From Eremothecium cymbalariae DBVPG#7215 (Eukaryota; Ascomycota; Saccharomycetes; Saccharomycetales; Saccharomycetaceae): a stretch of DNA of 64,000 nt. Below the pieces are notes generated by a model, which saw only the letters and a program-made list of their open reading frames with translations, ran no database searches and was not told the origin of the DNA. Shown piece after piece: positions 41,116 to 52,553 of this stretch. Made by a program: the position numbers and the translations under genes. How positions within the stretch are numbered: the stretch's first letter is position 1; the number at the start of each line of letters is the position of its first letter. The stretch is taken from assembly GCF_000235365.1 (NCBI RefSeq), contig NC_016451.1, positions 434,001-498,000 on the forward strand, given 5' to 3'.

Positions 41116-42366
41116 ATTCCACTACTGCTTCCACAAGTGCCTCGTCCTTTTTTGTCTTAAAAGCTCTACTTTACTCAAAGTGCCTGGTTCTGTTGTTCAT
41201 GTATGTGTTATGGCAAAACAATCTTTAAAACATGTCGTCAAAATTTCGAAAAATTACATGAGACGAACCGGACAAGATCATGTTTTAGATATCACGTGAC
41301 AAACATAGCGAAAACCAAAAAAACGTTACCCGGTCTCTCCATCCCGCCCCGATCCCACCCACGGACCCCGACGGCCACCCCGCATACCCTCCCTGCACAG
41401 GCCCAGCACAGGCCCAGCCCATACCTGAAACCGAAGAATAGCGATTCATCTCCCATCACCCTCTACCCAGACTATATCCCGACACGCAGTTCAACTCTGT
41501 CATCCATTGTACAAGCACCCCCACCCGCCCCAAGTCTTGTTCATTGCGCTGAACTGCTCTGCCCGGTCCCACATCATCGCCTAAGTTCCTTTCCACGGCC
41601 TACGTCCATCCCAACTTACATCCCAACGTACATACATACACAGCTATACAGCCAGCCAACTCAGCACGTGGTACCAAGGGTCCACGCCACGCTCCCGCCA
41701 TAAAGTGTCAGCCTGCTGACCCGGGCTGCCCACAGCCAAGCTGCGTGGGTGTACGTAATCCGCTCTATACCGAGGCCCTCTGCAGGCTCTGCAGGCTGCG
41801 GCAGGAGTTTCAACAATTGCCACGTGACGTGATTTCATAAGCTGTGGGAGAAAGTTAGTTGGTCAAGGGAGTCAGTCAGCAGTCCATGGAAGTAATAATT
41901 TAGCATAGGATCTTCTAGACAGCAGGGAGGAGGAGGATGGGTGCTTATGCAGTACCAGAAAATGTAGCAAGCATGGTATTTCGGTAGCTGACTGTGCATT
42001 GAATTCTGAAAACGGCATGTAGCACATTGTATAGTTGCGGCGTGTAGAAAAGAAAAGAGCATTCTTTGTAGGTGTGGGTCGGGAGGTTTTTGAATTTGAT
42101 TAGAAATCTTAGTTCTCTTTTATGAATATTTGGAGTTTTGGTTTTGCTTGCACCTTCCAGTTTAGCAGGGGATTTGAGCTACTTAGTTTTCAACACGTTA
42201 TAATTTATTTGTGTCATCAAGCATCAAGAGATTGACAGGTCGTTGGTGGCTTGTTTTCGCTTGTATTCAGCAGCACAAGATTCGCAATTCTCGAAGTTTA
42301 AAAGAAATATTGCAGAGTGGCGGACGTCGGGTAGAGGTTTGGCAGGGTCTCATCGTTGTTTTTAAA
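41116..42366. promoter_or_regulatory. Divergent BRE1-AHK1 region, C-rich strand bias
   Basis: 1.25 kb. Positions about 41330-41700 are strikingly rich in C and poor in G on the plus strand. CACGTG occurs at 41293, 41665 and 41821. Direct repeats: GCACAGGCCCA twice near 41395-41416 and CTGCAGGCT twice near 41780-41797. Two adjacent short hairpins lie at 41707-41737. The AHK1 frame extends 52 codons upstream of its ATG without a Met. Confidence 0.5.
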
Positions 42367-45300
42367 ATGGAAGAGGCGAATGTTAGTAAGGACGCAGTGC
42401 TGCTACAGGCTTTACAGCGATTTGTGACCTTGATTAGTAGTGGGGGCAGCGGGGGTCAGAATGGGGTGGGGATTAATCTAAGTAAGAACATTGCGTTTTT
42501 TCTGCGGTTGCACTTGCTGTCGCAGATGAGACAGATACAAAGTGAGGTTCAGGATGGGGAGGAGGATTTGAGTTCTGAGGGGAGTCTACAACAGCATGAG
42601 CAGCAGCAGCAGCGGCAGCAGCAGCGGCAGAAGCCACATAGAGATGTACTGATACAATGGTGGATTACGCTGTTGAATTATCTTAATTCGGATCTGAACT
42701 CTTCGATGTTGCGGCAGCAGTCGATGCCGACGGTGGATACTATATCTGTTACGCTAGAATCTATCAGCAGGATTATCACGATACTAATGTTGACCGATAG
42801 TACTGACCAAAGGGAGTTTGAGATATATTCGCATCATTTATTGCTAACTGTACATTATATTACCAATAGATTGGTAGAGAATTCCAAAAAACGAAAGACT
42901 ATATCGCAGAATACACAGTTGCCAGCAGCACAAATGAAAGCGGCTTTGGTGTTTATCCAAGCCTATAATAATCTGTTACGTGCGTTTATGGGTAAAGTTG
43001 TCGCTTATGCTTATTTCTACCTACCAAACTCAATAAATTACGATTTCCAAGTACTGCGTTTTCTTTGTAACAACATTAAGGTGGTTCGTTTATCAGAAAA
43101 CGTTATTGTGCCGTGGAAAACTGTCCAGTATGAATTGGCGGAAGATACAGACCTTGAGCAGCAGGCACCACTGAATGCGCAGTCTTTGAATTATCTAAAA
43201 GCTGCAGGCACAGTTCCTGGGCAAGAAGACCTCAGAATCTTCCAAGTCATGATATCTTATTTACAAAATGAGCAGGTGTTTTCCACTTTTTACTGGCACT
43301 ATTGGTATATCCTGTTACAACTGCACCTTTCTGCTGGCCAAATTGGTGGAATCAAGTTTGAACACTGCCCTGGACTATCCATCTGTATGGACTATGTTGG
43401 AAAGTTCTTAAACAAAGATCTGCCCAAATTTTCGCAATACATGAGAACTCAGGATTTAAAAGAAATGCCACTTACTCCGAATAACAATGGTTCTGTTTTG
43501 GCTACAAAGCTAAACAACTTATCAATGACGTTGACCAGTGATAAATTGAACAATTACATATATTCTAAGTTTCAAACAATTAAATTGTGGGAGTGTTTAC
43601 GCAACCTTGTTGGGTGCTTTAGAAAGAGCAAAAGGACGGGAGTAGATAATTTGTTACATGCATTAATCCGTGAACACGATTTGAAGCAACTAAATACTAT
43701 CTCTAAGATACCGGCTTATGATTCAATGGTTGGCAATTTGGTTTTCAATAAGTTACTTCAATTCATAATTTTCCAGTTTTCCAACTCGGAATCTTGTTTT
43801 CTTGCTGATTTGAATTGGCCTTTGTGGATTAAAGGCATAGAAGGTATGTTATGGACTCTGAATTCTAATTGTCAAAGTACTGCACTATTATGTCTCTTTA
43901 ATATTTGGGACTATATCCCTGTCACAGTCAGAGTTCATATTCAAGAAATCCTGACGTCAGATCTTTGGTATAACTTGAGTACGGAGACTGATTTTCATAT
44001 GGTGCGAGTGTTATTTATGAAATTGGTGGTCTTCCGAATTGTACCAGATCCTGAACTGGATTCTGTCTTGATTAAATCAAGATTGGAAGCTACATACAAC
44101 GACGCTTTAGAACTCAACAAGCACATCATCTTGGAAGATGATGATATCAATCTCAGGACAATCCTAACTTTCAATGTCAATAAAAAGCTGGCTCTTGTTT
44201 CTAATGAAACTGTTACAGAGGATGATCTGATGCTAGAAGAACGAAAGAAATATGAAAGTACTGGTACCTCTTCACAACACCCCACATCAGTATCGCCTAC
44301 CTTTCCATTGGTTAGCTCATTGGCAAATGTGCGACCTTCCGTAGTCTTAATGAAAGGCAAATATCCGTTTGATGTTTTTGATGAAATGGTAACTAGGGCA
44401 GCTTTTGCAATGGCAGAAAAGAGGAAGAAACAAAGGGCTGAGCTGGAGAAACAAAGGCAAAGTAGGAGGTCTAGTTGGAATAGTTCCGATGACTTTGGAG
44501 TTGAAGGGAATACAAGCACTAATAGTAACCACGGGGTTGTTTCTGCATGGTCAACAATTATTTCGAAGTTGAGCCCTTATCATAAGCAATCAAATATCCC
44601 CTCTGGTTCGTCCTCTCCAGTTACCGGCACTGTGGGGGGCTCATCTCGTGGAGAAGATATTTTATCAACTGAAAGCATGGATTCTGAGTCTGGGGAGATT
44701 TTGTCTATGTACTCTAGTGCCTCTCAAATCTCTTCTGTTACTAATTCTTCGGATGACTTTGGGCCCTCTAAAAGGTTCGCCACTGGATCTAGAGGCTCGG
44801 TTTCCTGCAGTCGTAGTCAGGAAAGTTTGTTAAAAGGGCAAAAAAAACGCAAACTGTTTGCTCCTCCAGAACTGAAATATTCTGCAGCAGTAACAGAAAG
44901 CGCTGGGATCAGTCGTATTTTCCGTTTAACGACCACCCAGGTGCCAGTACACTCTGGATCTTTTGCTACTGCTCTCATTAGACTTCGGGATGCAAATGAA
45001 AAATGGGGTATCAAGAATAATCAACTACATCCGTACGATAAACCACTGCCCTCTTCACCGGATGCACCGGAACTGGGAAACGATACACTGATAGACGGGT
45101 TTGATTTTGAGTCCTTATATGCATCAGCAGTTGATGAGATTCCTGAGATGATTGATCTTTCTTCTAGGACGTCTACAAATAACAACGAATCGACAATATC
45201 CGTAGGATCTATAACTTCAGATCAAATCCCACAACCTAACTGGAATTTCTTCATTATATTTCATAAACGCAGTAACTCTAATATTGATGATATTGATACA

Positions 45301-45696
45301 ATAGGAAACGCCACAATAACAGACTCCAAATTTGCCCCAGAAAATACAGTGGATGTGAGTCCTTGTCCAGAAGAAGCTGCTGGCCCTGATAACTGTGACG
45401 CCGTACTACCTATTGAAGAGATGCAGAATGAGTACTCAACAGATTTGAGTAGTGTTTATAGTGAGAAGAAACAACAAACTATCAGGATGTTGCAAGCCAC
45501 TAAAATGCGTAAACTGCTGCGGCTTATTTTAACTTACAACTGCACAGTAAAGGAATTTTTGGATTACGTCAACAGGTCTAGTGTTGAGGACCAAGGAGGG
45601 CAACTCTTTATGGAATTCGATATTGGGTCGCAGGCTAACCGGCATGTAAAATCCAATAAAGATTGTGCAGTCAATGCGTTCGCAGCATATGAATGA
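42367..45696 (+). CDS. AHK1: Ahk1-like scaffold protein (YDL073W orthologue)
   Basis: 1109 residues from the first in-frame ATG (S. cerevisiae YDL073W 984). In S. cerevisiae Ahk1 is a scaffold in the Hkr1 branch of the HOG osmotic stress pathway. I see no catalytic domain. A Gln-rich stretch lies near residues 75-90. The first 600 residues look helical and globular. Ser/Thr-rich, low-complexity segments follow (about 650-850). The C-terminal region has a conserved-looking segment near MLQATKMRKLLRLILTYNCT. Assignment rests on size, order and position between BRE1 (YDL074C) and YET3 (YDL072C); chromosome XII-track genes SEI1, SFP1 and DUS3 are interleaved. Confidence 0.8.
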   Translation: MEEANVSKDAVLLQALQRFVTLISSGGSGGQNGVGINLSKNIAFFLRLHLLSQMRQIQSEVQDGEEDLSSEGSLQQHEQQQQRQQQRQKPHRDVLIQWWITLLNYLNSDLNSSMLRQQSMPTVDTISVTLESISRIITILMLTDSTDQREFEIYSHHLLLTVHYITNRLVENSKKRKTISQNTQLPAAQMKAALVFIQAYNNLLRAFMGKVVAYAYFYLPNSINYDFQVLRFLCNNIKVVRLSENVIVPWKTVQYELAEDTDLEQQAPLNAQSLNYLKAAGTVPGQEDLRIFQVMISYLQNEQVFSTFYWHYWYILLQLHLSAGQIGGIKFEHCPGLSICMDYVGKFLNKDLPKFSQYMRTQDLKEMPLTPNNNGSVLATKLNNLSMTLTSDKLNNYIYSKFQTIKLWECLRNLVGCFRKSKRTGVDNLLHALIREHDLKQLNTISKIPAYDSMVGNLVFNKLLQFIIFQFSNSESCFLADLNWPLWIKGIEGMLWTLNSNCQSTALLCLFNIWDYIPVTVRVHIQEILTSDLWYNLSTETDFHMVRVLFMKLVVFRIVPDPELDSVLIKSRLEATYNDALELNKHIILEDDDINLRTILTFNVNKKLALVSNETVTEDDLMLEERKKYESTGTSSQHPTSVSPTFPLVSSLANVRPSVVLMKGKYPFDVFDEMVTRAAFAMAEKRKKQRAELEKQRQSRRSSWNSSDDFGVEGNTSTNSNHGVVSAWSTIISKLSPYHKQSNIPSGSSSPVTGTVGGSSRGEDILSTESMDSESGEILSMYSSASQISSVTNSSDDFGPSKRFATGSRGSVSCSRSQESLLKGQKKRKLFAPPELKYSAAVTESAGISRIFRLTTTQVPVHSGSFATALIRLRDANEKWGIKNNQLHPYDKPLPSSPDAPELGNDTLIDGFDFESLYASAVDEIPEMIDLSSRTSTNNNESTISVGSITSDQIPQPNWNFFIIFHKRSNSNIDDIDTIGNATITDSKFAPENTVDVSPCPEEAAGPDNCDAVLPIEEMQNEYSTDLSSVYSEKKQQTIRMLQATKMRKLLRLILTYNCTVKEFLDYVNRSSVEDQGGQLFMEFDIGSQANRHVKSNKDCAVNAFAAYE

Positions 45697-45973
45697 GACA
45701 GATAAATATATTATATGAAGAGTTCAGTATTGATAGATATTTATAATATTTATAATATTTTGTATTTTATTTACTTTTCTGATTATGTTTTTATGAATTC
45801 GTTATATTTCTTGATTTTAATATATGATTTGGAAGTGAAAGAGCTCTTTCAAGCTGATTAATGTAGCGTGGAGTTTTACCGAAACCAATGTAAACAACAC
45901 TATAATATTTTACATTTGATTGAAAGACGATTGGTTTAACAGCAGCATTTTTACACACTATGATGTGTTATTA

Positions 45974-46786
45974 TTAACTTGTTGCTAGTTCGGTTCCTTT
46001 GCCACGTAAAAACCCAATAATCATAAATGCAACGGTGAAGCTGAAGAAAAACCACCCTGATATTATTGCTACAAAACTTGCTGTACCAAGGATATGGCAT
46101 GTCTTATACCAGCGTAACATTACATATCGTATCCCCTCTAATTGCATATTTAATTCGTAATGAGTATCTTGGCCAAACAGCATGGCGCCCCCTCCAGTAG
46201 ATGTTACTGTAACATTCACCATATCACTATGCGTAGAGACTAAGAAGTCATTCACCTCAAGGGTATTGACATATTCATGTTGCACATGTTCTACCAATCG
46301 ACGTTGATAGGGTTTATGTTGAATTGCATGTTCCAGTGAATTAAAACACGTTACTATGAAGATTTTGCGTTCGTTATTAACACACACCTCAACAGTTTCT
46401 AATGGTAAAGCTTTAAGACAGTAAATTTCTAACTGTATATTTAGAACATACGGACTGTGTTTAGAAACAATTAATTCAAACATATCAGGTTTCAAGGCAT
46501 CAGGAATCTGCCCTGCACCGAAATCCATCAAGGATCCTTGAGCGGTAAAAGAATTTTCTCGTTTCAAATGCATATGCCACGAATAAGTCTTCTCAGTACT
46601 AGATATCCTTTCAATTGGATGAAACGTACCCTGGTACCTTGACTCTTTCGGAATAAGTTGATCGTAGAACTCTTGCCATAACATTGTAGACAAGGGTACT
46701 ATTAAGATTACCTGAACCCATATAATAATAGTAGTGTATGTAAACCAAGGTATCCATTGTAGTGGCCATAGAATATTAATCTGCAT
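45974..46786 (-). CDS. SEI1: Seipin (lipid droplet biogenesis protein)
   Basis: 270 residues from the first in-frame ATG (S. cerevisiae Sei1/Fld1 285). Seipin forms ER oligomers at lipid droplet contact sites. MQINILWPLQW matches the start of yeast seipin. A membrane helix lies at about residues 9-31, a lumenal beta-sandwich domain in the middle (YVLNIQLEIYCLKALPLETVEVCV), and a second helix near 230-258 before a short tail. Orthologue of YLR404W, beside SFP1 as in S. cerevisiae. Convergent with AHK1 over 277 bp of AT-rich DNA. Confidence 0.9.
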   Translation of the reverse strand: MQINILWPLQWIPWFTYTTIIIWVQVILIVPLSTMLWQEFYDQLIPKESRYQGTFHPIERISSTEKTYSWHMHLKRENSFTAQGSLMDFGAGQIPDALKPDMFELIVSKHSPYVLNIQLEIYCLKALPLETVEVCVNNERKIFIVTCFNSLEHAIQHKPYQRRLVEHVQHEYVNTLEVNDFLVSTHSDMVNVTVTSTGGGAMLFGQDTHYELNMQLEGIRYVMLRWYKTCHILGTASFVAIISGWFFFSFTVAFMIIGFLRGKGTELATS

Positions 46787-47568
46787 ACCCTTGCCAATAT
46801 ACTTTCTCTTGCAGACGTTTTGCCTCGATACTAACTGGTCTGAATTATTTGTATATGTAGTTAACAATTTTGAAAATCGTCAGAACCTTATCGGACTTGT
46901 CATGGGTCAAGATGAGAAGCTCAAACTTCACAAAATTATCAGGATCAACAAAATCAGATCATCAATCAAAAAGGAGTAGAGATATAAGAAGGGGTCAAAA
47001 CTAGGCCAAAGGTATTGGAAATTCCGCTATAAAACAGGAAAGGTATGATATGCCCATATATACATACAAATACATACTTTTTATACATGTGAGTATACAG
47101 CAGTTTACTGCAAATAAGCGTATTTATGTGTGAAAATATATAGACACTATACCTTGGAGAATATAGGTTATCTACGCATTCAACAATACCTTCAACAGCG
47201 GGATAAAGTAAAAAATATTAATAAGTTAAAGGAAAAAGATAAAAGGAAGAAAGTCAGAGGACAGAGAATAAAGACGAGTGTATTTTGTAGTAAATCAGCT
47301 GTTAATTCTCTGTCGTATTTCAAAGAAGGCGTTTATCAAAAACCATGGTTTTCTAATGTTCGGTTGACCATTAACGAAAACCTGCAGTAAAATGCATGCG
47401 ATATTGCAACATATAAAGAAAAGGTTGGTGGGATACAAAAATAGAAGAAATACAGGAATAACCTGTTGCGATGCAACAGTGAAAATCTTGAATTATAACG
47501 TGACCATCTTTAATATTAAGCGAACAATGCATACTTTGAGCGAATTTGAATTTCACACGTTCTGAAGA
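46787..47568. other. SFP1-SEI1 spacer
   Basis: 782 bp AT-rich tandem spacer, with CATACA/TACATA runs near 47060-47095. Open frames of 80-90 codons have no likeness to known genes. SEI1 promoter and SFP1 3' flank. Confidence 0.5.
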
Positions 47569-49458
47569 TTAGTGGGTGGAGTGGCCTCTATGATATTTAA
47601 GCCCATTCAAGTTCTTGTACCGTTTCCCACAAACCTCACATCTGTATGGTTTATCTTTTTCAAAGCCCATACCATCGGGATAAGGTTCGTTGGATTCCGG
47701 GTCGATAATACTAAACGTACCATCAGGGTTTTCATGCAACTTTTGGTTCTGGTGACCATGTGTCTTGTGGTACTTCAAGCCGTTCTGATTCTTATATGTT
47801 TTATCACAACCGATAACAGGGCACTTGAAAGGCTTGTGTTCCTCGTGGTCCATAACATATAGTCGTCTAGCGGGGTCATCGATATAGCCTTGTTTTTTGG
47901 ACTTACCAACATGTTCATCATCATCCTGATCATCATCCTGATCATCATCGTCATCATCATCATCTTCGTCGTCGCTGCTGATCGCGTGACGAGAATTACC
48001 TGCTGTAAGAGGACCACCATGGGTCCTTTTGTTGGAGAGGGAACCAGCAACCCCGCTAGCCTCGCTGCTACCATTAATTGACCGGCATTGTTTTTTCTTT
48101 GTTATGCCCGCTACGACGGGGCCTGACTGTTGATTTAGTATTGTACTACCCCCAACCACAGAGGTTCTATCCACCATAGATCCCAGATTTTGAATCCCGA
48201 CCATTGCAGACGAATTTTCTGGGTTAAATGCATCGATCATATCCTGGTCCATGAAATCCAAATCCACACCTCCTGTTACGGAGTTCGTTGCAGAACGTTT
48301 CTGTACTAGTCTGGATTGGTTTTGCTGTTGTAGATTACTCATACCAGAATTATGTTTGGAAGTATTCATCTGGAGAGAATACGTGTTAAAGTTCATTTGT
48401 TGCGCTTGTTGCTGGTGCTGCTGAAGCTGCCTGCGACCACCTTTAGGCTGTTGTGTGTTACTACTGTTACTACGCTCACCGGAAACCATGCCAAGTTTTG
48501 AGCCTGGTTGAGCACCCAACCCACTGCTGGGGTCAGGTATATGCGTTATAGAAGGTGCATTAGTTGCTACATTGTTTGTCTGCAAAAACACATCATTTGT
48601 ACAAACTGCGTCCACTAGATTACCATTAAGATGCAGCTGTTGCTGAGAGGACGGCATACTAGCTTGGGCCTGCATTGGCCCACCAGCGGGAGCTAATGCT
48701 TGGTGATGGTGATTCGGTAGTTGCATCTGCTGTTGCAGCAGCGGAGATGAATGGACGTTACCGTTATTATAGTGTGGCTGAGTATAGTGATGTGCTTGTA
48801 CATGTGAGTGTTGGAGTTGATGCGCCTGCTGAACAGAAGTTTGTTGATGACCAGAAGAGGAGCCATGTGGATGCTGCTGCTGGTGGGGGTGTTGTGGCTG
48901 CTGATGCGCAAGAACCCCCATCTTCCTAGTATTAACAGAAGGGTTCTGAGTAGCAGCCGCCCCCATATTCCCCGTCAAATTACCACTGCCACCAGCGATT
49001 GAGACATGATGCCCTGGGGATGTCGCAATGTGAGCCTCCTCGTAATGCCGCAGAAGATCATGCAAGCTTGGCAGCAGCTGCCCACAGCAGCTGTAGTCCT
49101 TGCAGTATTTTTTTTCCAGGTTCGGTAAGTAAGACCCTGAAGACGACGGAGGAGAAGCGAAAGATGCCATATTATTAGAGGCAATGTTATTGTTGAATGT
49201 ATCCTTCATGTGGGCGTGAATCATAACCTCCTCCTTCAGCCAGGAACCGACTGTCAAGGACCCCCAAGACACTCCACCCATTCCCTGGGAGTGCGCAATA
49301 GATTCTCGGCGGAATTTGGCCATCTGATGCTGATGTTGCTGAGTGTTTAGATGGTGCTGCGATTGGTGGGGCTGATGACCGCCATTGGGTTGTAGGCCCT
49401 GTTGCGCTTCACTAATATAAATGCTCGGCGTAGCAGACGTAGCTGTAGTAACCTCCAT
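47569..49458 (-). CDS. SFP1: Sfp1, zinc finger regulator of ribosomal genes
   Basis: 629 residues (S. cerevisiae 683), ATG start. Sfp1 is a TORC1/PKA-responsive activator of ribosomal protein and ribosome biogenesis genes and a cell size regulator. The C-terminus has two C2H2 fingers, CPVIGCDKTYKNQNGLKYHK and CEVCGKRYKNLNGLKYHRGH, the second ending at the stop as in Sfp1. An atypical N-terminal finger-like segment (CCGQLLPSLHDLLRHYEEAH) is present near residue 125. Long Gln/His-rich runs occupy about 185-270 and 340-390. A poly-Asp tract (encoded by GAT repeats at 47914-47974) lies before the fingers. Orthologue of YLR403W. Confidence 0.96.
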   Translation of the reverse strand: MEVTTATSATPSIYISEAQQGLQPNGGHQPHQSQHHLNTQQHQHQMAKFRRESIAHSQGMGGVSWGSLTVGSWLKEEVMIHAHMKDTFNNNIASNNMASFASPPSSSGSYLPNLEKKYCKDYSCCGQLLPSLHDLLRHYEEAHIATSPGHHVSIAGGSGNLTGNMGAAATQNPSVNTRKMGVLAHQQPQHPHQQQHPHGSSSGHQQTSVQQAHQLQHSHVQAHHYTQPHYNNGNVHSSPLLQQQMQLPNHHHQALAPAGGPMQAQASMPSSQQQLHLNGNLVDAVCTNDVFLQTNNVATNAPSITHIPDPSSGLGAQPGSKLGMVSGERSNSSNTQQPKGGRRQLQQHQQQAQQMNFNTYSLQMNTSKHNSGMSNLQQQNQSRLVQKRSATNSVTGGVDLDFMDQDMIDAFNPENSSAMVGIQNLGSMVDRTSVVGGSTILNQQSGPVVAGITKKKQCRSINGSSEASGVAGSLSNKRTHGGPLTAGNSRHAISSDDEDDDDDDDDQDDDQDDDEHVGKSKKQGYIDDPARRLYVMDHEEHKPFKCPVIGCDKTYKNQNGLKYHKTHGHQNQKLHENPDGTFSIIDPESNEPYPDGMGFEKDKPYRCEVCGKRYKNLNGLKYHRGHSTH

Positions 49459-50385
49459 AATACCGCCTCTCTCTGAAATCGCCTATAATAAAACCCTATT
49501 ATTATTGAACCTGCCCCCTGCACACTAGTGATGAGTATCAAACAATATTTGGGGATATCCAAAAACCTTGAAACAGTGTAGCCCCTTTACACAGTTGTTG
49601 CCAACAGTATGTATGTATATACCGTAGGTTGCACTCCTTTTACGTCTGCGACCACTTAAAGTTCAATATAGTTATATTGCTTGATGGGAATGTCGATCTT
49701 CCGTATATCCAAGCAACAGTAGCGGAGCGTCAGTTTCTGTACTTACGTATCTTCTCAGGAATGTGCGTTTTTGAATTTGCTATAGTTGTTCAACCAAGCT
49801 TGATTAGATTAGTAGATACACACAGCGTTAAATAGTCTTGAATCCCTAGACCTGATCCTGCCCAAAGTAAACACTTGACTGGTAGCTAATCACCTGGACA
49901 GTTGTAGCCACTATTACGTCCTAAATGTGCAGTTCTCGAGTGATGCTGAACACAACGGACAATGAGGATGACAGGGGGCTGGCAAAGGCGGGTTGGCTAA
50001 CGGGGGTCCAGGCCGTACATGCGTACATGGAAAAGTTGTGTCCCACGCTGTGTCCCTGGGTGGATGGGTGGTTACAGGGACACAGGGGTCCAGGGACCCA
50101 GAGGTTTTGTCAGGTGCTTCAAGAGAGGCTTCGAGAGAGCGGGACGGATAATGCCATGATCACGTAAGCTGAGTTTGCTGAGATGACGTGTTCGTGGATA
50201 GTGAGGTGGAAAATTTTCCCGTGGTGCGTTTGATTTTGACCCTGATGCATGATGTATTGAGCGCGTACAGTGGATAAGTGGTCTTCCTGTCTGTAAGTGT
50301 TTCTGTCTGTCGGTTAGTTGTGGGGCTGGATCAATTAGAAGGGAGCTATTTGTGAAGTTTGGTACCTTGTTACAGAACGGCGGCA
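49459..50385. promoter_or_regulatory. Divergent SFP1-DUS3 promoter
   Basis: 927 bp. The left part is AT-rich. The DUS3 side (from about 49920) is GC-rich and carries two adjacent inverted repeats (separate entry). The DUS3 frame extends nine codons upstream of its ATG without a Met. Confidence 0.5.
50048..50099. repeat. Two adjacent inverted repeats upstream of DUS3
   Basis: CTGTGTCCCTG (50048-50058) faces CAGGGACACAG (50075-50085) across 16 bp, an 11-bp perfect pair. Immediately after, GGGTCC (50086-50091) faces GGACCC (50094-50099) across 2 bp. Confidence 0.75.
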
Positions 50386-52407
50386 ATGGGTGGTAAAGAA
50401 GCGTGTTTGAAGCGGGTGCTTTCCGGTGGTCAGGAAGATGGTGGTGATGGCGCTGAGGAAGGGATATCATACAAGAAGCACAGTAACGGGAGGAAGGGCG
50501 TAGCGCCGGTGAAGGCGGAGTTTGTTGTTCTGGATGTGCGGGAAGGGGGCAGCGTTGCTGGAGGCGGTTTGGATATCGAGGAGGAGTTTGGTCCTGAGAG
50601 GATACAGACGGATGCGTCCGGCAGTGGGAATGGTGATGGTGGTAGCGCGCGGAAGAAGAACAAGAAGCGTGGGCAGAATAAGAATCGGGATAACCGGCAA
50701 GCCAAGGAGGAGCACCAATTGTGTTCGCGGTTGGTCAGAGGTGCTGCAGATGACAATGTGTGTCCGTACGGAAGTCAATGCCGCTATATCCACGATGTAC
50801 GTGAGTATTTGAGTCTCAAGGCTGAGGAAATTGTGTGCGAGCAGTTCAAGGTCTGTCCTGTGTTTGAATCTCTGGGGTATTGCCCCATGGGGTTTAAGTG
50901 CAGGTTTTTGTCTACACACTGTGATATGGATGCCCTGGTATTGGTTGAGAAGCCTGACGAGGAGCGGAAGGTACTGTGGGACGCCAACCACGAGATCAAC
51001 CAGATTGCCGGTGATAAGAAGCTCGATTTGGTGAAGAGGAGGTTCCCCTTTGACAAGAGTGAATTTGTGTTGGAGATAATTGACGCAATCCAGCAGGAGT
51101 TTAGAGATGCGATGAAGGAACCAGGTGCTAAAGAGCAGAGTGGTGAGGTGAGAGAGATCACACCTGTGGATGGAGTTCCGCAAGTCGAACAACGTGAAAA
51201 GAAGTTGGAGGCCAAGAGACATCGGCAGAAAAAACTGTATAACCAGTACCACGAGACTCGTTTCTTTGCGCAGGAAAAGAAACCGTTAGATTTACACCAC
51301 AAGAGGATTTTATCGCCACTTACCACTGTTGGAAATCTGCCATTTCGCCGGTTAATGCGCAAGCTTGGCGCCGACGTAACCTACAGCGAAATGGCCTTAG
51401 CGGTGCCCCTAATACAGGGCACCAACTCTGAATGGGCGTTGCCACGGGCACATTGTTCCGAGTCTGATGGGTTTGGTGTACAGATAGCAGCATCGAAGCC
51501 ATGGCAGGCGGCTAAAGCCGCCGAGGTACTGGCAACACATGTTGGGTCTGGCATCAGTGAGATAAACTTAAACAGTGGGTGTCCAATTGACCTGCTGTAC
51601 AGACAGGGCAGCGGCAGTGCTCTGCTGGACAATCCTGCCAGGATGATACGCTGTCTCAACGCTATGAACTACGTTTCCAATGACATCCCTGTCTCAGTGA
51701 AGTTACGTACGGGCACCAAGGACGACCATCCTATTGTACAGGGACTCAGCAAGAGACTAGTTATGGAAACAGATGTTGCTGCAATCACTCTACATGGAAG
51801 GAACAGACAGCAGAGATATACTCGGTCGGCTGACTGGGACTATGTTGGCGAAGTTGCTAACTCGCTCAGACAGTATGAAGCAGAGCGTACCGAAAAACTG
51901 AAGGAGAGCCGTGAGAGCAAATTGCGGATTCAATTCGTTGGCAACGGCGACTGCAACAATTGGGAGGACTGGTATAAGCACTTGAACAACAAAAATATCG
52001 ACAGCGTCATGGTAGCGAGAGGTGCACTCATCAAACCGTGGATATTTGAGGAGATAGATGGCCAGCAATATCTGGATAAAAGCAGCTCGGAGCGTCTAGA
52101 TATTCTGAAAGACTATGCAAAGTTTGCCATGGACCACTGGGGTACCGATGAGTACGGCATATCTCAATGCCGCCGGTTCTTCTGTGAGTTCATGTCCTTT
52201 TTCCACCGCTATGTGCCCATGGGCATTTGTGAACGTTACCCCATCCAACTTAACGAAAGACCCCCCAACTGGCGTGGCCGTGACGATCTAGAAACCTGGC
52301 TAGGCAGCACCGGCGTCAGCGATTGGATCAAACTGTCCGACCTCTTTTTCGGTAAGGCCAACGACAAATTCGTCTTCCAGCCCAAGCACAAGAGCAATTC
52401 GACATGA
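50386..52407 (+). CDS. DUS3: tRNA dihydrouridine synthase Dus3 with CCCH fingers
   Basis: 673 residues from the first in-frame ATG (S. cerevisiae 668). It makes dihydrouridine at tRNA position 47. The N-terminus is basic with a [12 protein letters not shown] signal-like stretch. Two CCCH fingers lie at about 111-180 ([25 protein letters not shown]). A linker is followed by the FMN TIM barrel from about residue 300: [25 protein letters not shown] with catalytic Cys399, [30 protein letters not shown]. Orthologue of YLR401C. The coding sequence is visibly GC-richer than neighbours such as AHK1 or SKI2. Confidence 0.97.
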   Translation: MGGKEACLKRVLSGGQEDGGDGAEEGISYKKHSNGRKGVAPVKAEFVVLDVREGGSVAGGGLDIEEEFGPERIQTDASGSGNGDGGSARKKNKKRGQNKNRDNRQAKEEHQLCSRLVRGAADDNVCPYGSQCRYIHDVREYLSLKAEEIVCEQFKVCPVFESLGYCPMGFKCRFLSTHCDMDALVLVEKPDEERKVLWDANHEINQIAGDKKLDLVKRRFPFDKSEFVLEIIDAIQQEFRDAMKEPGAKEQSGEVREITPVDGVPQVEQREKKLEAKRHRQKKLYNQYHETRFFAQEKKPLDLHHKRILSPLTTVGNLPFRRLMRKLGADVTYSEMALAVPLIQGTNSEWALPRAHCSESDGFGVQIAASKPWQAAKAAEVLATHVGSGISEINLNSGCPIDLLYRQGSGSALLDNPARMIRCLNAMNYVSNDIPVSVKLRTGTKDDHPIVQGLSKRLVMETDVAAITLHGRNRQQRYTRSADWDYVGEVANSLRQYEAERTEKLKESRESKLRIQFVGNGDCNNWEDWYKHLNNKNIDSVMVARGALIKPWIFEEIDGQQYLDKSSSERLDILKDYAKFAMDHWGTDEYGISQCRRFFCEFMSFFHRYVPMGICERYPIQLNERPPNWRGRDDLETWLGSTGVSDWIKLSDLFFGKANDKFVFQPKHKSNST

Positions 52408-52553
52408 GCCGAAAACAAGATCTTAGCATTAGTTTAAAAACCAACCATCCACACTGCCTGTGGCTTTTTGTTTTGTTTCTAGGGCCTATATAACAAGCAT
52501 ATACATGTATGGAGAAATTAGAAAATGAAAAAAAAAATTAGATGCATTCTGTA

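Noticed and set aside
50467..51252. 261-codon open frame antisense to DUS3
   Set aside because: Shadow frame over CCCH and linker coding sequence, no ATG-led family match.
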